Source: Alphaproteobacteria bacterium
GTDB taxonomy: Bacteria > Pseudomonadota > Alphaproteobacteria > JAJFFI01
Direction: 5' to 3'
Length of the DNA stretch: 64,000 nt
Assembly: GCA_030066595.1 (NCBI GenBank)
Contig: JASJBI010000059.1
Location: 1-64,000 of the forward strand
In this document: piece after piece, positions 25,305 to 34,002 of the stretch
Numbering within the stretch: position 1 is the stretch's first letter
How the letters are laid out: each line of letters starts with the position of its first letter
The notes under the pieces: model-generated
What the model was told of the DNA's origin: nothing
What the model saw: only the letters and a program-made list of their open reading frames with translations
The model's database searches: none
Made by a program: the position numbers and the translations under genes

Positions 25305-26741
25305 ATGCAGAAAGCTGCGAGGCGTGAGACGGCGGGCCACATCCGGCCCGTGCCGGAGGAAGCCCCGAAAGCCTACAACAACGTGCTGGAGATGATCGGC
25401 AACACGCCGATGGTCGAGTTCACCAAGCTCGATACCGGCAAGTGTCGCCTGTTCGCCAAGCTCGAGAGTCAGAACCCGGGCGGCTCGATCAAGGACCGGA
25501 TCGGGCTGTCGATGATCGAGGCGGCCGAGCGGGACGGCCAGCTCAAGCCGGGCGGCACCATCGTCGAGGCGACCGCCGGCAACACCGGGCTCGGGCTGGC
25601 GCTGGTGGCGGCCCAGAAGGGCTACAATCTGATCATCGTGCTGCCGGACAAGATGAGCCAGGAGAAGGTTTTCCATCTGCGCGCGCTGGGGGCCGAGGTG
25701 CTGATGACCCGCTCGGACGTCGGCAAGGGGCACCCCGAGTACTATCAGGACTATGCCGAGCGGCTGGCTGCGGACATGGGGGCGTTCTTCGTCAACCAAT
25801 TCGGCAACGCAGCCAACCCCTATGCGCACGAGACCACCACCGGGCCGGAGATCTGGGCCCAGATGGAGCATGACCTGGACGCCGTGGTGTGCGGCGTGGG
25901 CTCGGCCGGGACCATCACCGGGCTCGGCCGCTACTTCCAGCGGGTGGCGCCGCATGTGGAGATGGTGCTGGCCGATCCCGAGGGCTCGATCCTGGCCCAC
26001 TATGTGGAGACCGGAGAGCTTTTGAACGAGGTCGGCTCCTGGCTGGTCGAAGGCATCGGCGAGGACTTCATCCCGCCGATCGCCGAACTCGATCGGGCCA
26101 AGCGGGCCTATTACGTCAGCGACGCGGAGGCCCTGCACACGGCGCGGGCGGTGCTGCGCGAGGAAGGCATTCTGGCCGGCTCGTCCTCGGGCACTCTGAT
26201 CGCCGCCGCCTTGCGCTATTGCCGCGAGCAGTCCGAGCCGAAACGGGTTGTCACCTTCGTCTGCGACAGCGGCAACAAATATCTGTCAAAGATGTTCAAC
26301 GACTACTGGATGATGGATCAGGGCTTCATCGAACGGGAGCGCAAGGGCGACCTGTCGGACCTGATCACCCGTCGCCATGTGGAGCACGCGACCTACACGA
26401 TCGGCCCGGACGAGCCGATCGCCACCGCGCTCCAGCGCATGAAGCTCTATGACGTGTCACAGCTCCCCGTGGTCGAGAACGACAAGATCGTCGGCATCAT
26501 CGACGAATCCGACGTTCTACTGGCCGTGTACGACCATGAGGACCACTTCCGCGAGCCGGTGCGCACGGCGATGACCGCCAAGCTCGAAACGCTCGACGCC
26601 AGCGAGCCGATCGAGGCTCTATTGCCGATCTTCGCCAAGGACCATGTCCCCATCGTGGTCGACGGCGACCGCTTCCTCGGTCTGATCACCCGCATCGACA
26701 TGCTGAACTATCTGCGGCGACGCCACCAGAAGCACGCCTGA
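25305..26741 (+). CDS. cystathionine beta-synthase with C-terminal CBS pair
   Basis: 478 residues. The PLP-dependent fold-type II core has the Schiff-base Lys K63 in PGGSIKDRI and the phosphate-binding TAGNTGLG (90-97). Later GSSSGT and FVCDSGNKYLSKMFND are typical of CBS rather than O-acetylserine sulfhydrylase. The last 130 residues form two CBS (Bateman) domains (DEPIATALQRMKLYDVSQLPVV and the second ending YLRRRHQK). It condenses serine and homocysteine to cystathionine. There is no N-terminal haem domain. GGGAGG lies before the ATG at 25305. It converges with the partner gamma-lyase-family gene, so the two are not co-transcribed. Confidence 0.9.
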   Translation: MQKAARRETAGHIRPVPEEAPKAYNNVLEMIGNTPMVEFTKLDTGKCRLFAKLESQNPGGSIKDRIGLSMIEAAERDGQLKPGGTIVEATAGNTGLGLALVAAQKGYNLIIVLPDKMSQEKVFHLRALGAEVLMTRSDVGKGHPEYYQDYAERLAADMGAFFVNQFGNAANPYAHETTTGPEIWAQMEHDLDAVVCGVGSAGTITGLGRYFQRVAPHVEMVLADPEGSILAHYVETGELLNEVGSWLVEGIGEDFIPPIAELDRAKRAYYVSDAEALHTARAVLREEGILAGSSSGTLIAAALRYCREQSEPKRVVTFVCDSGNKYLSKMFNDYWMMDQGFIERERKGDLSDLITRRHVEHATYTIGPDEPIATALQRMKLYDVSQLPVVENDKIVGIIDESDVLLAVYDHEDHFREPVRTAMTAKLETLDASEPIEALLPIFAKDHVPIVVDGDRFLGLITRIDMLNYLRRRHQKHA

Positions 26742-26770
26742 GACGGGCCGCGCCGGACCGGGGGAGAGGC

Positions 26771-27913
26771 CTAGACCCCCTCGAGCGCCTGCTCCAAATC
26801 CGCGATGATGTCGTCCACGTCCTCGATGCCGACCGAGATGCGCACCAACCCGTCGGTCAAGCCGCGCGCCTGACGGTCCTCGGGCGGCACCTCGGCGTGG
26901 GTCATCGTCGCCGGATGGGTGATCATGGTCTCGACCGCGCCCAGGCTCTCGGCCAGGCTGCACAGCTTGACCCCGTTCATGACGGCCCGGCCGGCGGGGA
27001 TGCCGCCCTTGAGCTCGAACGAGATCATGCCGCTGAAGCCCGACATCTGCGCCTTGGCGATGGCGTGCTGCGGATGGGACGGCAGGCCCGGATAGCGCAC
27101 GAAGGCAACCTTGGGGTGGCCCTCCAGGAACTCCGCCACCTGCTGCGCGCTCGCGCTGCAGCGCTCCATCCGGAGATGCAGGGTCTTCGCCCCGAGCAGC
27201 GTCAGCCAGCAGTCGAACGGGCTGGGCACCGCGCCGACGGACTTCTGGACGAACTTCATCTCGTCGAAGATGTCCTGGCGGTTGGTGATGACCGCGCCGC
27301 CGATGATCTGGTTATGGCCCGAGAGGTATTTGGTGGTGCTGTGCACCACGATGTCGGCGCCGAACTCGAGCGGCCGCAGGAACACCGGGGTGGCGAAGGT
27401 GGAATCGACCCCGAGATAGAGCCCATGCTCCTTGGCGATGGCCGCCATGGATTCCATGTCGGTGACCTTCAAGAGCGGGTTGGTCGGGGTCTCGACCCAG
27501 AGCATCTTGGTCTCCGGGCGGATCGCCTGGCGCACCGTCTCGGGCTGGGAGGTGTCGGCGTAGGTGAAGGTGAGCCCGTAGCGCGCCAGGATCCGGTCGA
27601 AGATCCGGGAGGTGCCGCCATAGACGTCGTCCGAGCACACCACGTGGTCCCCCGCGGAGAGCAGCTTCAGGCAGGCGTCTACCGCCGACATGCCGCTTGA
27701 GAAGCAGATGCCGAACTGCCCGCCCTCGATGCCGGCGAGGTTGTTCTCGAGCACCTGGCGGGTCGGGTTGGAGGACCGGGTGTAGTCGAAGCCCTTGTCC
27801 GTGCCGACCTCGTCCAGGACGTAGGTGGCTGTCTCGTAGATCGGCGGCAGGATCGCGCCGGTGGTCGGATCGGGCTCGATTCCCGCATGCACGACCTTGG
27901 TGTCGAACTTCAC
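26771..27913 (-). CDS. cystathionine gamma-lyase/synthase-family PLP enzyme
   Basis: 380 residues of the Cys/Met metabolism PLP family. Cofactor-phosphate residues are in YTRSSNPTR (about 44-52) and SSGMSA (72-77), and the Schiff-base Lys is K195 in HSTTKYLSGH. The neighbour is cystathionine beta-synthase, so the likely reaction is cystathionine cleavage to cysteine, completing reverse transsulfuration; gamma-synthase or beta-lyase activity cannot be excluded by sequence alone. The start is a GTG at 27913 with AAGGAG seven bases upstream; the longer open frame beyond it has no family similarity. Confidence 0.9.
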   Translation of the reverse strand: MKFDTKVVHAGIEPDPTTGAILPPIYETATYVLDEVGTDKGFDYTRSSNPTRQVLENNLAGIEGGQFGICFSSGMSAVDACLKLLSAGDHVVCSDDVYGGTSRIFDRILARYGLTFTYADTSQPETVRQAIRPETKMLWVETPTNPLLKVTDMESMAAIAKEHGLYLGVDSTFATPVFLRPLEFGADIVVHSTTKYLSGHNQIIGGAVITNRQDIFDEMKFVQKSVGAVPSPFDCWLTLLGAKTLHLRMERCSASAQQVAEFLEGHPKVAFVRYPGLPSHPQHAIAKAQMSGFSGMISFELKGGIPAGRAVMNGVKLCSLAESLGAVETMITHPATMTHAEVPPEDRQARGLTDGLVRISVGIEDVDDIIADLEQALEGV

Positions 27914-28113
27914 TGGCTGGCTCCTTAGGCTCAAGAGGGCATCTGGGCGAACATCGATTGTCCCACCAGCAAAGTCAATCTGCGCCGAGGCGCGGCCGGG
28001 CCGAGCCTGTCGCGCCCGGCGGGAAGCCGGCCCCCGGGGACAGACCAATCCGCCCGTCAAACCACGGAAATACCATGGATTCCGGCCCAGCGCGGGCCTC
28101 GCGTAAGCGGTTC

Positions 28114-28120
28114 TTAACCA
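28114..28120 (+). promoter_or_regulatory. TTAACCA half-site upstream of motA
   Basis: A CtrA-like half-site in the 261-bp gap before motA, 55 bp from the start codon. No second TTAA lies at the 7-base spacing, so this is weaker than the site at 3072. It is reported because stator genes are often in the same CtrA regulon. Confidence 0.25.
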
Positions 28121-28174
28121 AATTTCGTCAGGCTGCGCAGGCTGCAACCAGAATGCCGGGCGGGGCGGTCCCTG

Positions 28175-29038
28175 ATGTTTTTCTTTGTCGGTATCATCAT
28201 CGTCACCTTGAGCGTTCTCGGCGGTTATGCGGCGCTGGGCGGCAAGCTTGGCGTGCTGTGGCAGCCCTTCGAATTTGTGATCATCGGCGGCGCCGCGATC
28301 GGCGCCTACATCATCGGCAACCCCAAGTCCGTCCTGGCCAAGACCGGCGGCGCCATCGGCCTGGTCATCAAGGGAGAGAAATACGACAAGGACTCCTATC
28401 TCGACCTGCTCTCCCTGCTCTACCAGATCTTCAAGGTGGCCAAGTCCAAGGGCGCGCTGGCCCTGGAAACCCATATCGAGAACCCGGAGGAGAGCGAACT
28501 CTTCAACGCCTTTCCCAATATCCTGGCCGACCATCACGCGGTGACCTTCCTGTGCGACTACCTGCGCCTGGTCACCATGGGGACGGACAATCCCCACGAG
28601 CTCGAAGCGCTCATGGACGAGGAGATCGAGACCCACCATGAGGAGCAGCTGCAGATCTCAAGCGCGCTGCAAACCATGGCGGACGGCACGCCCGCGCTCG
28701 GCATCGTCGCCGCCGTCTTGGGCGTGATCAAGACCATGGGCTCGATCACCGAACCGCCCGAGGTGCTCGGCCAGCTGATCGGCGGCGCCCTGGTCGGTAC
28801 CTTCCTCGGGGTGTTCCTGGCCTACGGCTTCATCGGCCCGCTGGCGGCGGCGCTCAAGTCCCGCTACGACGCGGAAGCCAAGTACTATCAATGCATCCGG
28901 GCCGCGCTGCTGGGCTACTTGCACGGCTATGCGCCGGCGATCTGCGTCGAGTTCGGTCGCAAGGCGCTGCTGTCCAACACCCGCCCCACCTTCTACGAGG
29001 TGGAGGAGAAGGTCTCGGAAGCGCCGAGCCCGAGCTAG
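28175..29038 (+). CDS. motA: flagellar motor stator protein MotA
   Basis: 287 residues with four membrane helices: two near the N-terminus (FFFVGIIIVTLSVLGGYAALGG, EFVIIGGAAIGAYIIGN) and two near residues 170-225 (GIVAAVLGVIKTMGSITEPPEVLGQLIGGALVGTFLGVFLAYGFIGPL). The large cytoplasmic loop between them carries charged torque-generating residues. The long form of MotA, with the CDYLRLV...ALMDEEIETHHEE loop, is normal for proteobacterial proton-driven stators. The stop is 6 bp before motB, so they form an operon. Confidence 0.95.
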   Translation: MFFFVGIIIVTLSVLGGYAALGGKLGVLWQPFEFVIIGGAAIGAYIIGNPKSVLAKTGGAIGLVIKGEKYDKDSYLDLLSLLYQIFKVAKSKGALALETHIENPEESELFNAFPNILADHHAVTFLCDYLRLVTMGTDNPHELEALMDEEIETHHEEQLQISSALQTMADGTPALGIVAAVLGVIKTMGSITEPPEVLGQLIGGALVGTFLGVFLAYGFIGPLAAALKSRYDAEAKYYQCIRAALLGYLHGYAPAICVEFGRKALLSNTRPTFYEVEEKVSEAPSPS

Positions 29039-29044
29039 CCGTCG

Positions 29045-30043
29045 ATGAACATCGCGACTCCCAATCAGGCTGCCGACGCCAAGGGCGAAGGCGCGACCAT
29101 CATCATCCGCAAGATCAAGAAGGGTGGCCACGACGCGCACCATGGCGGCGCCTGGAAGGTTGCCTATGCGGACTTCGTGACCGCGATGATGGCCTTCTTT
29201 CTGCTGCTGTGGCTGTTGAACGCGACCACCGAGGAACAGAAGAAGGCCATATCGAACTACTTCGCGCCGGAATCGGTCTCGCGCAGCCAGAGCGGCAGCG
29301 GCGGCGTCCTGGGCGGCAACGTCTCCTCGGACAAGGACATGACGATCTCCCAGCCTGGCGTGCCGGGCGTACTGGTGCCGATCCCGTCCGCACCCGGCGG
29401 CAAGACGGCCGACAGCGACGACGGCGAGACCGCGCCAGAAGAGCCCGAGGAAGAGGGCCAGGGCAATGCCAGGGAACCGGAGCAACTGGCCGATGAGGAG
29501 TCGGACGCGGTCCGCGCCGGCGAGGAGAAGATCAAGGTTCCCGAGAGCAGCGCCGAGGCGCAGCAAGACCGTCATTTCACAGAGGTCGAGGCCGACCTCC
29601 GTCAGGCGCTGGACGAGACCCCCGCCCTGCACGAGCTGGCCGATCACCTGCTGGTCGACCGGACCGACCAGGGCCTGCGCATCCAGCTGGTCGATCAGGA
29701 CCGGCTGGCCATGTTCCCGGCCGGCAAGGCCGAGATGTACGCGCACACCCGGGAGATCCTGAGACGCATGGCGCAGGTGCTGAACCGCCTGCCGAACCGC
29801 ATCACCATCTCCGGACATACGGATGGCGCGCCGTTCACCGAGGTGCAGGGTTACGGCAACTGGGAGCTATCGTCCGACCGCGCCAACGCCGCGCGCCGCA
29901 CGCTGGAGGAGTTCGGTCTCGCGGGGTCCCGGATCGCGCGCGTGGTCGGCAAGGCCGATCAGGAGCCGCTCCTGCCCGAGGATCCGACCAACCACCGCAA
30001 CCGGCGGATCAGCATCGTGGTGCTCAATCAGCCGGAAGAGTAG
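29045..30043 (+). CDS. motB: flagellar motor stator protein MotB
   Basis: 332 residues. A cytoplasmic N-terminal basic segment (IIIRKIKKGGHDAHHGGAWKVA) leads into the single helix with the proton-carrying Asp D43 (YADFVTAMMAFFLLLWLL). Then come the plug helix (EEQKKAISNYFAPES), an acidic linker (about 115-165) and an OmpA-type peptidoglycan-binding domain with ISGHTDGAPF and the closing NRRISIVVL. It anchors MotA to the wall and forms the ion channel. Asp and no Na-specific signature suggest H+ use, which is inference. Confidence 0.96.
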   Translation: MNIATPNQAADAKGEGATIIIRKIKKGGHDAHHGGAWKVAYADFVTAMMAFFLLLWLLNATTEEQKKAISNYFAPESVSRSQSGSGGVLGGNVSSDKDMTISQPGVPGVLVPIPSAPGGKTADSDDGETAPEEPEEEGQGNAREPEQLADEESDAVRAGEEKIKVPESSAEAQQDRHFTEVEADLRQALDETPALHELADHLLVDRTDQGLRIQLVDQDRLAMFPAGKAEMYAHTREILRRMAQVLNRLPNRITISGHTDGAPFTEVQGYGNWELSSDRANAARRTLEEFGLAGSRIARVVGKADQEPLLPEDPTNHRNRRISIVVLNQPEE

Positions 30044-30161
30044 CCGGCCCGGCATCCGCCGGCCGCGGTGACCGCTCGCATCTGCCCGCAATCCCCCCTA
30101 TATGTGAGAAACCGCGCCGATCGCGCGGTCCGTCATCGCCGGCGGGGCAAGCAGCGAAAGG

Positions 30162-30722
30162 ATGCCTGTGCAGCGCGCAAGGATCCCCGGTCTGGGCTTC
30201 GGTAGATCCAGTTGGCAGGATGCCGGCCCCGACCCGCTGTCCCAGCCCCAGTTTTACCGGCACATCATCCTCCGCCGGTTCCTGTCCTTCCTGGTCGATC
30301 TTTCCATCCTGGGCGTGCTCGTGAGCGGGGCCGTGGTTGCCCTGCTGATGGCCAAGATCGTGACCTTCGGTCTGCTGTCGCTGCCGTTCGCCCTCGGCGT
30401 CGGGTTGGTCCCCCTCGTTTACTATACCCTTCTGCTGGGTGGACCGGCCGCCGCGACCCCTGGAATGCGCATTGTCGGACTGGAGCTCCGAAGCTGGGAC
30501 AACGGCCGGCCGGATCACGCCCAGGCCCTATTGCGGACCGTGCTGCATTATGCCACGCTGCTGACGCTGACACCGCTGGTGTTGGTCGTCATGGTGTTCA
30601 ACGACCGGCGCCGGGCCTTGCACGATATCCTCTCGGGGACGGTCATGGTTAACAGTCCGGACGTGGGGGAGAACGGGGATCCAGGGCAGAAAGGAGGTCA
30701 GCCACCAATGCGGCGCGGATGA
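30162..30722 (+). CDS. RDD-family membrane protein
   Basis: 186 residues with three to four membrane helices. The RDD-family landmarks are the first helix with R-x-x-SFLVDLSIL (about 42-52), the loop GGPAAATPGMRIVGLEL (about 93-110), and the final helix followed by FNDRRRALHDILSGTVMV (about 145-163). Function of the family is mostly unknown; some members are exporters. The gene stands alone between motB and bpt with 66-118 bp gaps. Confidence 0.88.
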   Translation: MPVQRARIPGLGFGRSSWQDAGPDPLSQPQFYRHIILRRFLSFLVDLSILGVLVSGAVVALLMAKIVTFGLLSLPFALGVGLVPLVYYTLLLGGPAAATPGMRIVGLELRSWDNGRPDHAQALLRTVLHYATLLTLTPLVLVVMVFNDRRRALHDILSGTVMVNSPDVGENGDPGQKGGQPPMRRG

Positions 30723-30788
30723 CCAAGTAGGGCTTCGGCTGCCGCGGCAGAGACGCGGGTATGCGTGGGTAAGTCAGGACGAGTGACC

Positions 30789-31523
30789 ATGCGCAGCGAA
30801 CGGACGCTCCGGACCGAACGGCCCAATCGCCAGTTTTACCGCATGCCGCCGCGCCCCTGCCCCTATCTGGTCGGGCGGATCGAGCAGAACATCTTTACCG
30901 AACTCTCAGGCCCAGACTCCCAGCACCATTACGACCTGTTATCCCAGTCCGGCTTCCGTCGCAGCCACAGCATCGCTTACCGCCCCGCCTGCCCGGGCTG
31001 CACCGCCTGCGTTCCGGTCCGCACGGTGGTCAGGGAATTCGTCCCTAGCCGGTCCATGCGCCGGGTCCTTGCGGCCAACATGGACCTGACCGCCAGCGAA
31101 GCCATACCGTTCGCCACGCCCGAGCAGTTCTACGTGTTTATCCGCTATCTCAGAGCGCGGCACGGCGACGGCGAAATGGCGCTGATGCAGTATGACGATT
31201 ACCGCGGGATGATCGAGGACACGGCGCTCAACACCGTCTTGACCGAATTTCGCACGGGCGACGGCAGCTTGATTGGCGGCTGCCTGGTCGACCGGCTGGG
31301 CGACGGACTTTCGGCGGTCTACAGCTTTTTCGAACCGGAAGAGCGGCGCCGCGGGCTGGGCACCTATATCGTGCTGTGGCTGATCGAGCGGGCCCGGCAG
31401 CTGGGCCTGCCGTACGTCTATCTCGGGTACTGGATCGCCGAGAGCCGCAAGATGTCCTACAAGAGCCGCTTCCAGCCGCTCGAGGGCTTTGGCCGCGGCG
31501 GCTGGCAGCCTGTCCGCGAGTGA
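30789..31523 (+). CDS. bpt: aminoacyl-tRNA--protein transferase (Bpt/Ate family, N-end rule)
   Basis: 244 residues. The N-terminal domain contains the conserved Cys motif RPACPGCTACVPVR (about 60-73), and the GNAT-like C-terminal domain has GGCLVDRLGDGLSAVYSFFEPEERRRGLGTYIVLWLIERAR and YVYLGYWI. The enzyme moves Leu (Bpt) or Arg (Ate) from tRNA to N-terminal acidic residues, marking proteins for ClpAP through ClpS. Short alphaproteobacterial and vibrio proteins of this length are of the Bpt type, so leucyl transfer is more likely. The ATG at 30789 follows a GGACGAG leader. Confidence 0.9.
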   Translation: MRSERTLRTERPNRQFYRMPPRPCPYLVGRIEQNIFTELSGPDSQHHYDLLSQSGFRRSHSIAYRPACPGCTACVPVRTVVREFVPSRSMRRVLAANMDLTASEAIPFATPEQFYVFIRYLRARHGDGEMALMQYDDYRGMIEDTALNTVLTEFRTGDGSLIGGCLVDRLGDGLSAVYSFFEPEERRRGLGTYIVLWLIERARQLGLPYVYLGYWIAESRKMSYKSRFQPLEGFGRGGWQPVRE

Positions 31524-31574
31524 CCTGATCCTCCCCGACCGGCCGGCGGTAACGGGCCTTTGACCGCGCCGTTA

Positions 31575-31602
31575 TTGCGCTTCCCTCGCCAGCAACTATA
31601 AT
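31575..31602 (+). promoter_or_regulatory. dctP promoter
   Basis: A perfect -10 hexamer TATAAT at 31597-31602, rare in this GC-rich sequence, with a weak -35 TTGCGC at 31575-31580 and a 16-bp spacer. Transcription would begin near 31609, giving a leader of about 100 bases that ends with the strong ribosome site GGAGAGG before the dctP ATG. Confidence 0.5.
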
Positions 31603-31706
31603 CCGAGCGCGCAAATCAACGCGCACGGGGTTTTTCTCAAGCAGCGCGCAAGACCAAAACTCTCACCAACGGCGCGCGGAAACAAAGTTCAAGACAGGAG
31701 AGGTAC

Positions 31707-32804
31707 ATGAAAAGGCGTGAATTCCTGACCAAGACCGGCGCTGCCGGCGTTGCTGGCGCGGCCGCCGCGTCGTCTCTCGCCGCGCCGGCCGTCGCACAGA
31801 AACGCACCGAGATGGTGGTCGTATCGACCTGGCCGCGCGATTTCCCGGGCCTGGGGACCGGCGCACAAAGGCTCTCGCAGCGCATTTCGGACATGACCGA
31901 CGGCCGCATCAAGGTGGAGTACTTCGCCGCCAGCGAGCGCGTCGGTGCCTTCGATTCGTTCGACGAAGTCGCATCGGGCAATGCCCAGGCCTACCATGCG
32001 GCGGACTATTACTGGAAAGGCAAGCATCCGGGTTGGGCCTACTTTACCGCGGTCCCGTTCGGGCTCAGCTATACCGAGATCAATGCCTGGATCCGCTTCG
32101 GTGGCGGGCAGCAGCTCTGGGACGAGCTGGCGGGCCAGTTCGGCCTCAAATGCATGATGGCCGGCAACACCGGCTGCCAGATGGGCGGCTGGTTCAACAA
32201 GGAGATCACTTCGGCCGACGACCTGAAGGGCCTGAAGATGCGCATTCCGGGCCTCGGCGGCGACGTCATGGCCAAGCTTGGCGCGTCCCCCGTGTCCCTG
32301 CCGGGCGGCCAGATCTACGAGAACCTGGTCTCCGGCGCGATCGACGCCACCGAATGGGTCGGCCCGTGGAACGACAGCTTCATGAAGTTCTACGAAGCCG
32401 CCAAATACTACTATTATCCGGGCTTCCACGAGCCGGGCTCGATGCTTGCCTTTGGCGTGAACGCATCCTGGTGGGGCAAGCTCTCCAAGACCGACCAGCT
32501 CATCATCGAATCGGCCGCGTCGGCGGAGAACGACATCATGATGGCCGAATACAACGCCAAGAGCGGCTCGGCACTGGCGAGCCTGATCAAGGACCAGGGC
32601 GTCAAGCTTCGCAAGTTCAATGACGACGTCTACGACAGCTTTGGCGACGCGACCGAAGAGGTCTTCGAGGGCGTCCGGGCGCACAGCGACCTGTCCAAGA
32701 AGATCGACGACAGCTTCCGTAAGGCCCGCAAGGACCTTGGAGCTTGGTCGAAGATTTCCGACCAGGCCTATGTTGCACAGCGCAACCGGGTGCTGGGGGT
32801 TTAG
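31707..32804 (+). CDS. dctP: TRAP transporter solute-binding protein (DctP, TakP-like)
   Basis: 365 residues with a Tat signal (KRREFLTKTG, cleavage near AAPAVAQ), then a DctP-family binding protein. Landmarks are FGLSYTEINAWIRFGGGQQLWDE, GNTGCQMGGWF, GLKMRIPGLGG with the substrate-carboxylate Arg, and IDATEWVGPWND followed by AKYYYYPGFHEPG. The last block is characteristic of the TakP branch that binds 2-oxo acids or similar carboxylates; the exact ligand is unproven. It heads the dctP-dctQ-dctM operon, with its own promoter and a downstream hairpin. Confidence 0.93.
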   Translation: MKRREFLTKTGAAGVAGAAAASSLAAPAVAQKRTEMVVVSTWPRDFPGLGTGAQRLSQRISDMTDGRIKVEYFAASERVGAFDSFDEVASGNAQAYHAADYYWKGKHPGWAYFTAVPFGLSYTEINAWIRFGGGQQLWDELAGQFGLKCMMAGNTGCQMGGWFNKEITSADDLKGLKMRIPGLGGDVMAKLGASPVSLPGGQIYENLVSGAIDATEWVGPWNDSFMKFYEAAKYYYYPGFHEPGSMLAFGVNASWWGKLSKTDQLIIESAASAENDIMMAEYNAKSGSALASLIKDQGVKLRKFNDDVYDSFGDATEEVFEGVRAHSDLSKKIDDSFRKARKDLGAWSKISDQAYVAQRNRVLGV

Positions 32805-32824
32805 ACCGAAGTGAGCAACGTCTC

Positions 32825-32856
32825 TAGAAAGCGGAGCCATCGGGCTCCGCTTTCTA
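32825..32856 (+). terminator. strong stem-loop between dctP and dctQ
   Basis: A perfect 14-bp stem (TAGAAAGCGGAGCC with its complement) closed by the tetraloop ATCG, 20 bases after the dctP stop. No T-run follows, so it is more likely a partial terminator or 3'-end stabiliser than a full terminator. It would leave the binding protein in excess over the permeases. Confidence 0.7.
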
Positions 32857-32912
32857 TGTTGCCAGGGGGAACATGGGCGTTCGCGCTCCGGTCTTGACGC
32901 AACCAGTTTGCC

Positions 32913-33980
32913 ATGACGCATCCGTCTGAACCGCCGGCCGCAGCGCCTGCCACAACGGCGTTGCCGGCTCATGGCACCGCAGTCATAGCGTATCGAGTCC
33001 TGGCTCTGTGGGTGGTGGCGCTTGGGCTGCTATTCGTCTTCAACAGCTACCTGATCTTCTGGCGCGACTGGCCCGGGGTCCTGGAACTGTTCGGGCAGTT
33101 CGGCTGGTTTGGGCTGGAGCCCCCCCGCACCGCGCTGAGCGACAGCGCGACCACCCTCGGGTGGATCCAGCTGCTGATCTATCTGGTGCCGCTGATCGGC
33201 ATTGTCGCTTACGTGATCTGGACGCGGGCGCGGACCCTGCACGAAGAGAGCGAAATAATGTCGGCGTTTGCCGCCTATATCGTGCGGGCGGCGTTCTGGT
33301 CCGTCTTGCTGGTCGGCTTGGCGGACATGATGATTTCCTTCCTGCGGGTCGAAGGGCTGCTTCCGGCCGTCGTGGGTGAAACCCTGGCAAAGGATCTGGG
33401 ACGGTCCAGCTTCCGGGGCTCCACGGTCCACTATCCGCTCATCGGCTTGTCCTTGCTGATCGCCTTCTTCACCCGGTCTCTGGGCTTCACCTGGCTCGCC
33501 CTGCTCATCGTGGTGGCCGAACTCCAGATCGTCATCGCCCGCTTCATCTTTTCCTACGAGCAGGCCTTCATGGCCGATCTGGTCCGCTTCTGGTACGCCG
33601 CCCTGTTCCTGTTCGCCAGCGCCTACACCCTGGTCCATGAGGGGCATGTCCGCGTGGACATTCTGTACACCGGCTTCAGCGAGCGCGGGAAAGCCTGGAC
33701 CAATTCGATCGGCTCGGTGATTCTGGGCGTTTCGCTCTGCTGGGTCATCCTGATCATGGGCATGTGGAATCCGACCAACGTAATCACCGGCCCGCTCTTG
33801 AACTTCGAAGTGACCCAGGCCGGCTTCGGTTTGTACGTCAAATACTTCATGGCCGGCTTCCTGCTGGTCTACGCGCTGTCCATGCTGGTGCAGTTCACGA
33901 GTTACTTCTTGAGCAGTGTCGCTGTCCTGATTCACGAGCCCGGTGCGCATGTAGAGGCCGAGCACTTCGCCGAAGTCTAA
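32913..33980 (+). CDS. dctQ: TRAP transporter small permease (DctQ), long form
   Basis: 355 residues, about twice the size of a minimal DctQ. The C-terminal half (about 195-345) is the DctQ domain: four helices with FMADLVRFWYAALFLFASAYTLVHEGHVRVDILY, SIGSVILGVSLCWVILIMGMWNP and a last helix before YFLSSV. The N-terminal half adds an extra set of three to four helices (YRVLALWVVALGLLFVFNSYLIF, LGWIQLLIYLVPLIGIVAYVIW, IVRAAFWSVLLVGLADMMISFL). It partners DctM and lies 22 bp before it. Confidence 0.88.
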   Translation: MTHPSEPPAAAPATTALPAHGTAVIAYRVLALWVVALGLLFVFNSYLIFWRDWPGVLELFGQFGWFGLEPPRTALSDSATTLGWIQLLIYLVPLIGIVAYVIWTRARTLHEESEIMSAFAAYIVRAAFWSVLLVGLADMMISFLRVEGLLPAVVGETLAKDLGRSSFRGSTVHYPLIGLSLLIAFFTRSLGFTWLALLIVVAELQIVIARFIFSYEQAFMADLVRFWYAALFLFASAYTLVHEGHVRVDILYTGFSERGKAWTNSIGSVILGVSLCWVILIMGMWNPTNVITGPLLNFEVTQAGFGLYVKYFMAGFLLVYALSMLVQFTSYFLSSVAVLIHEPGAHVEAEHFAEV

Positions 33981-34002
33981 CGCCGGGTAAAAACGCGCCA
34001 TC

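Noticed and set aside
27914..28174. SAM riboswitch before the gamma-lyase-family gene
   Set aside because: I looked for SAM-II-like pairing in the leader and saw none; the 5' region between promoter and GTG is short.
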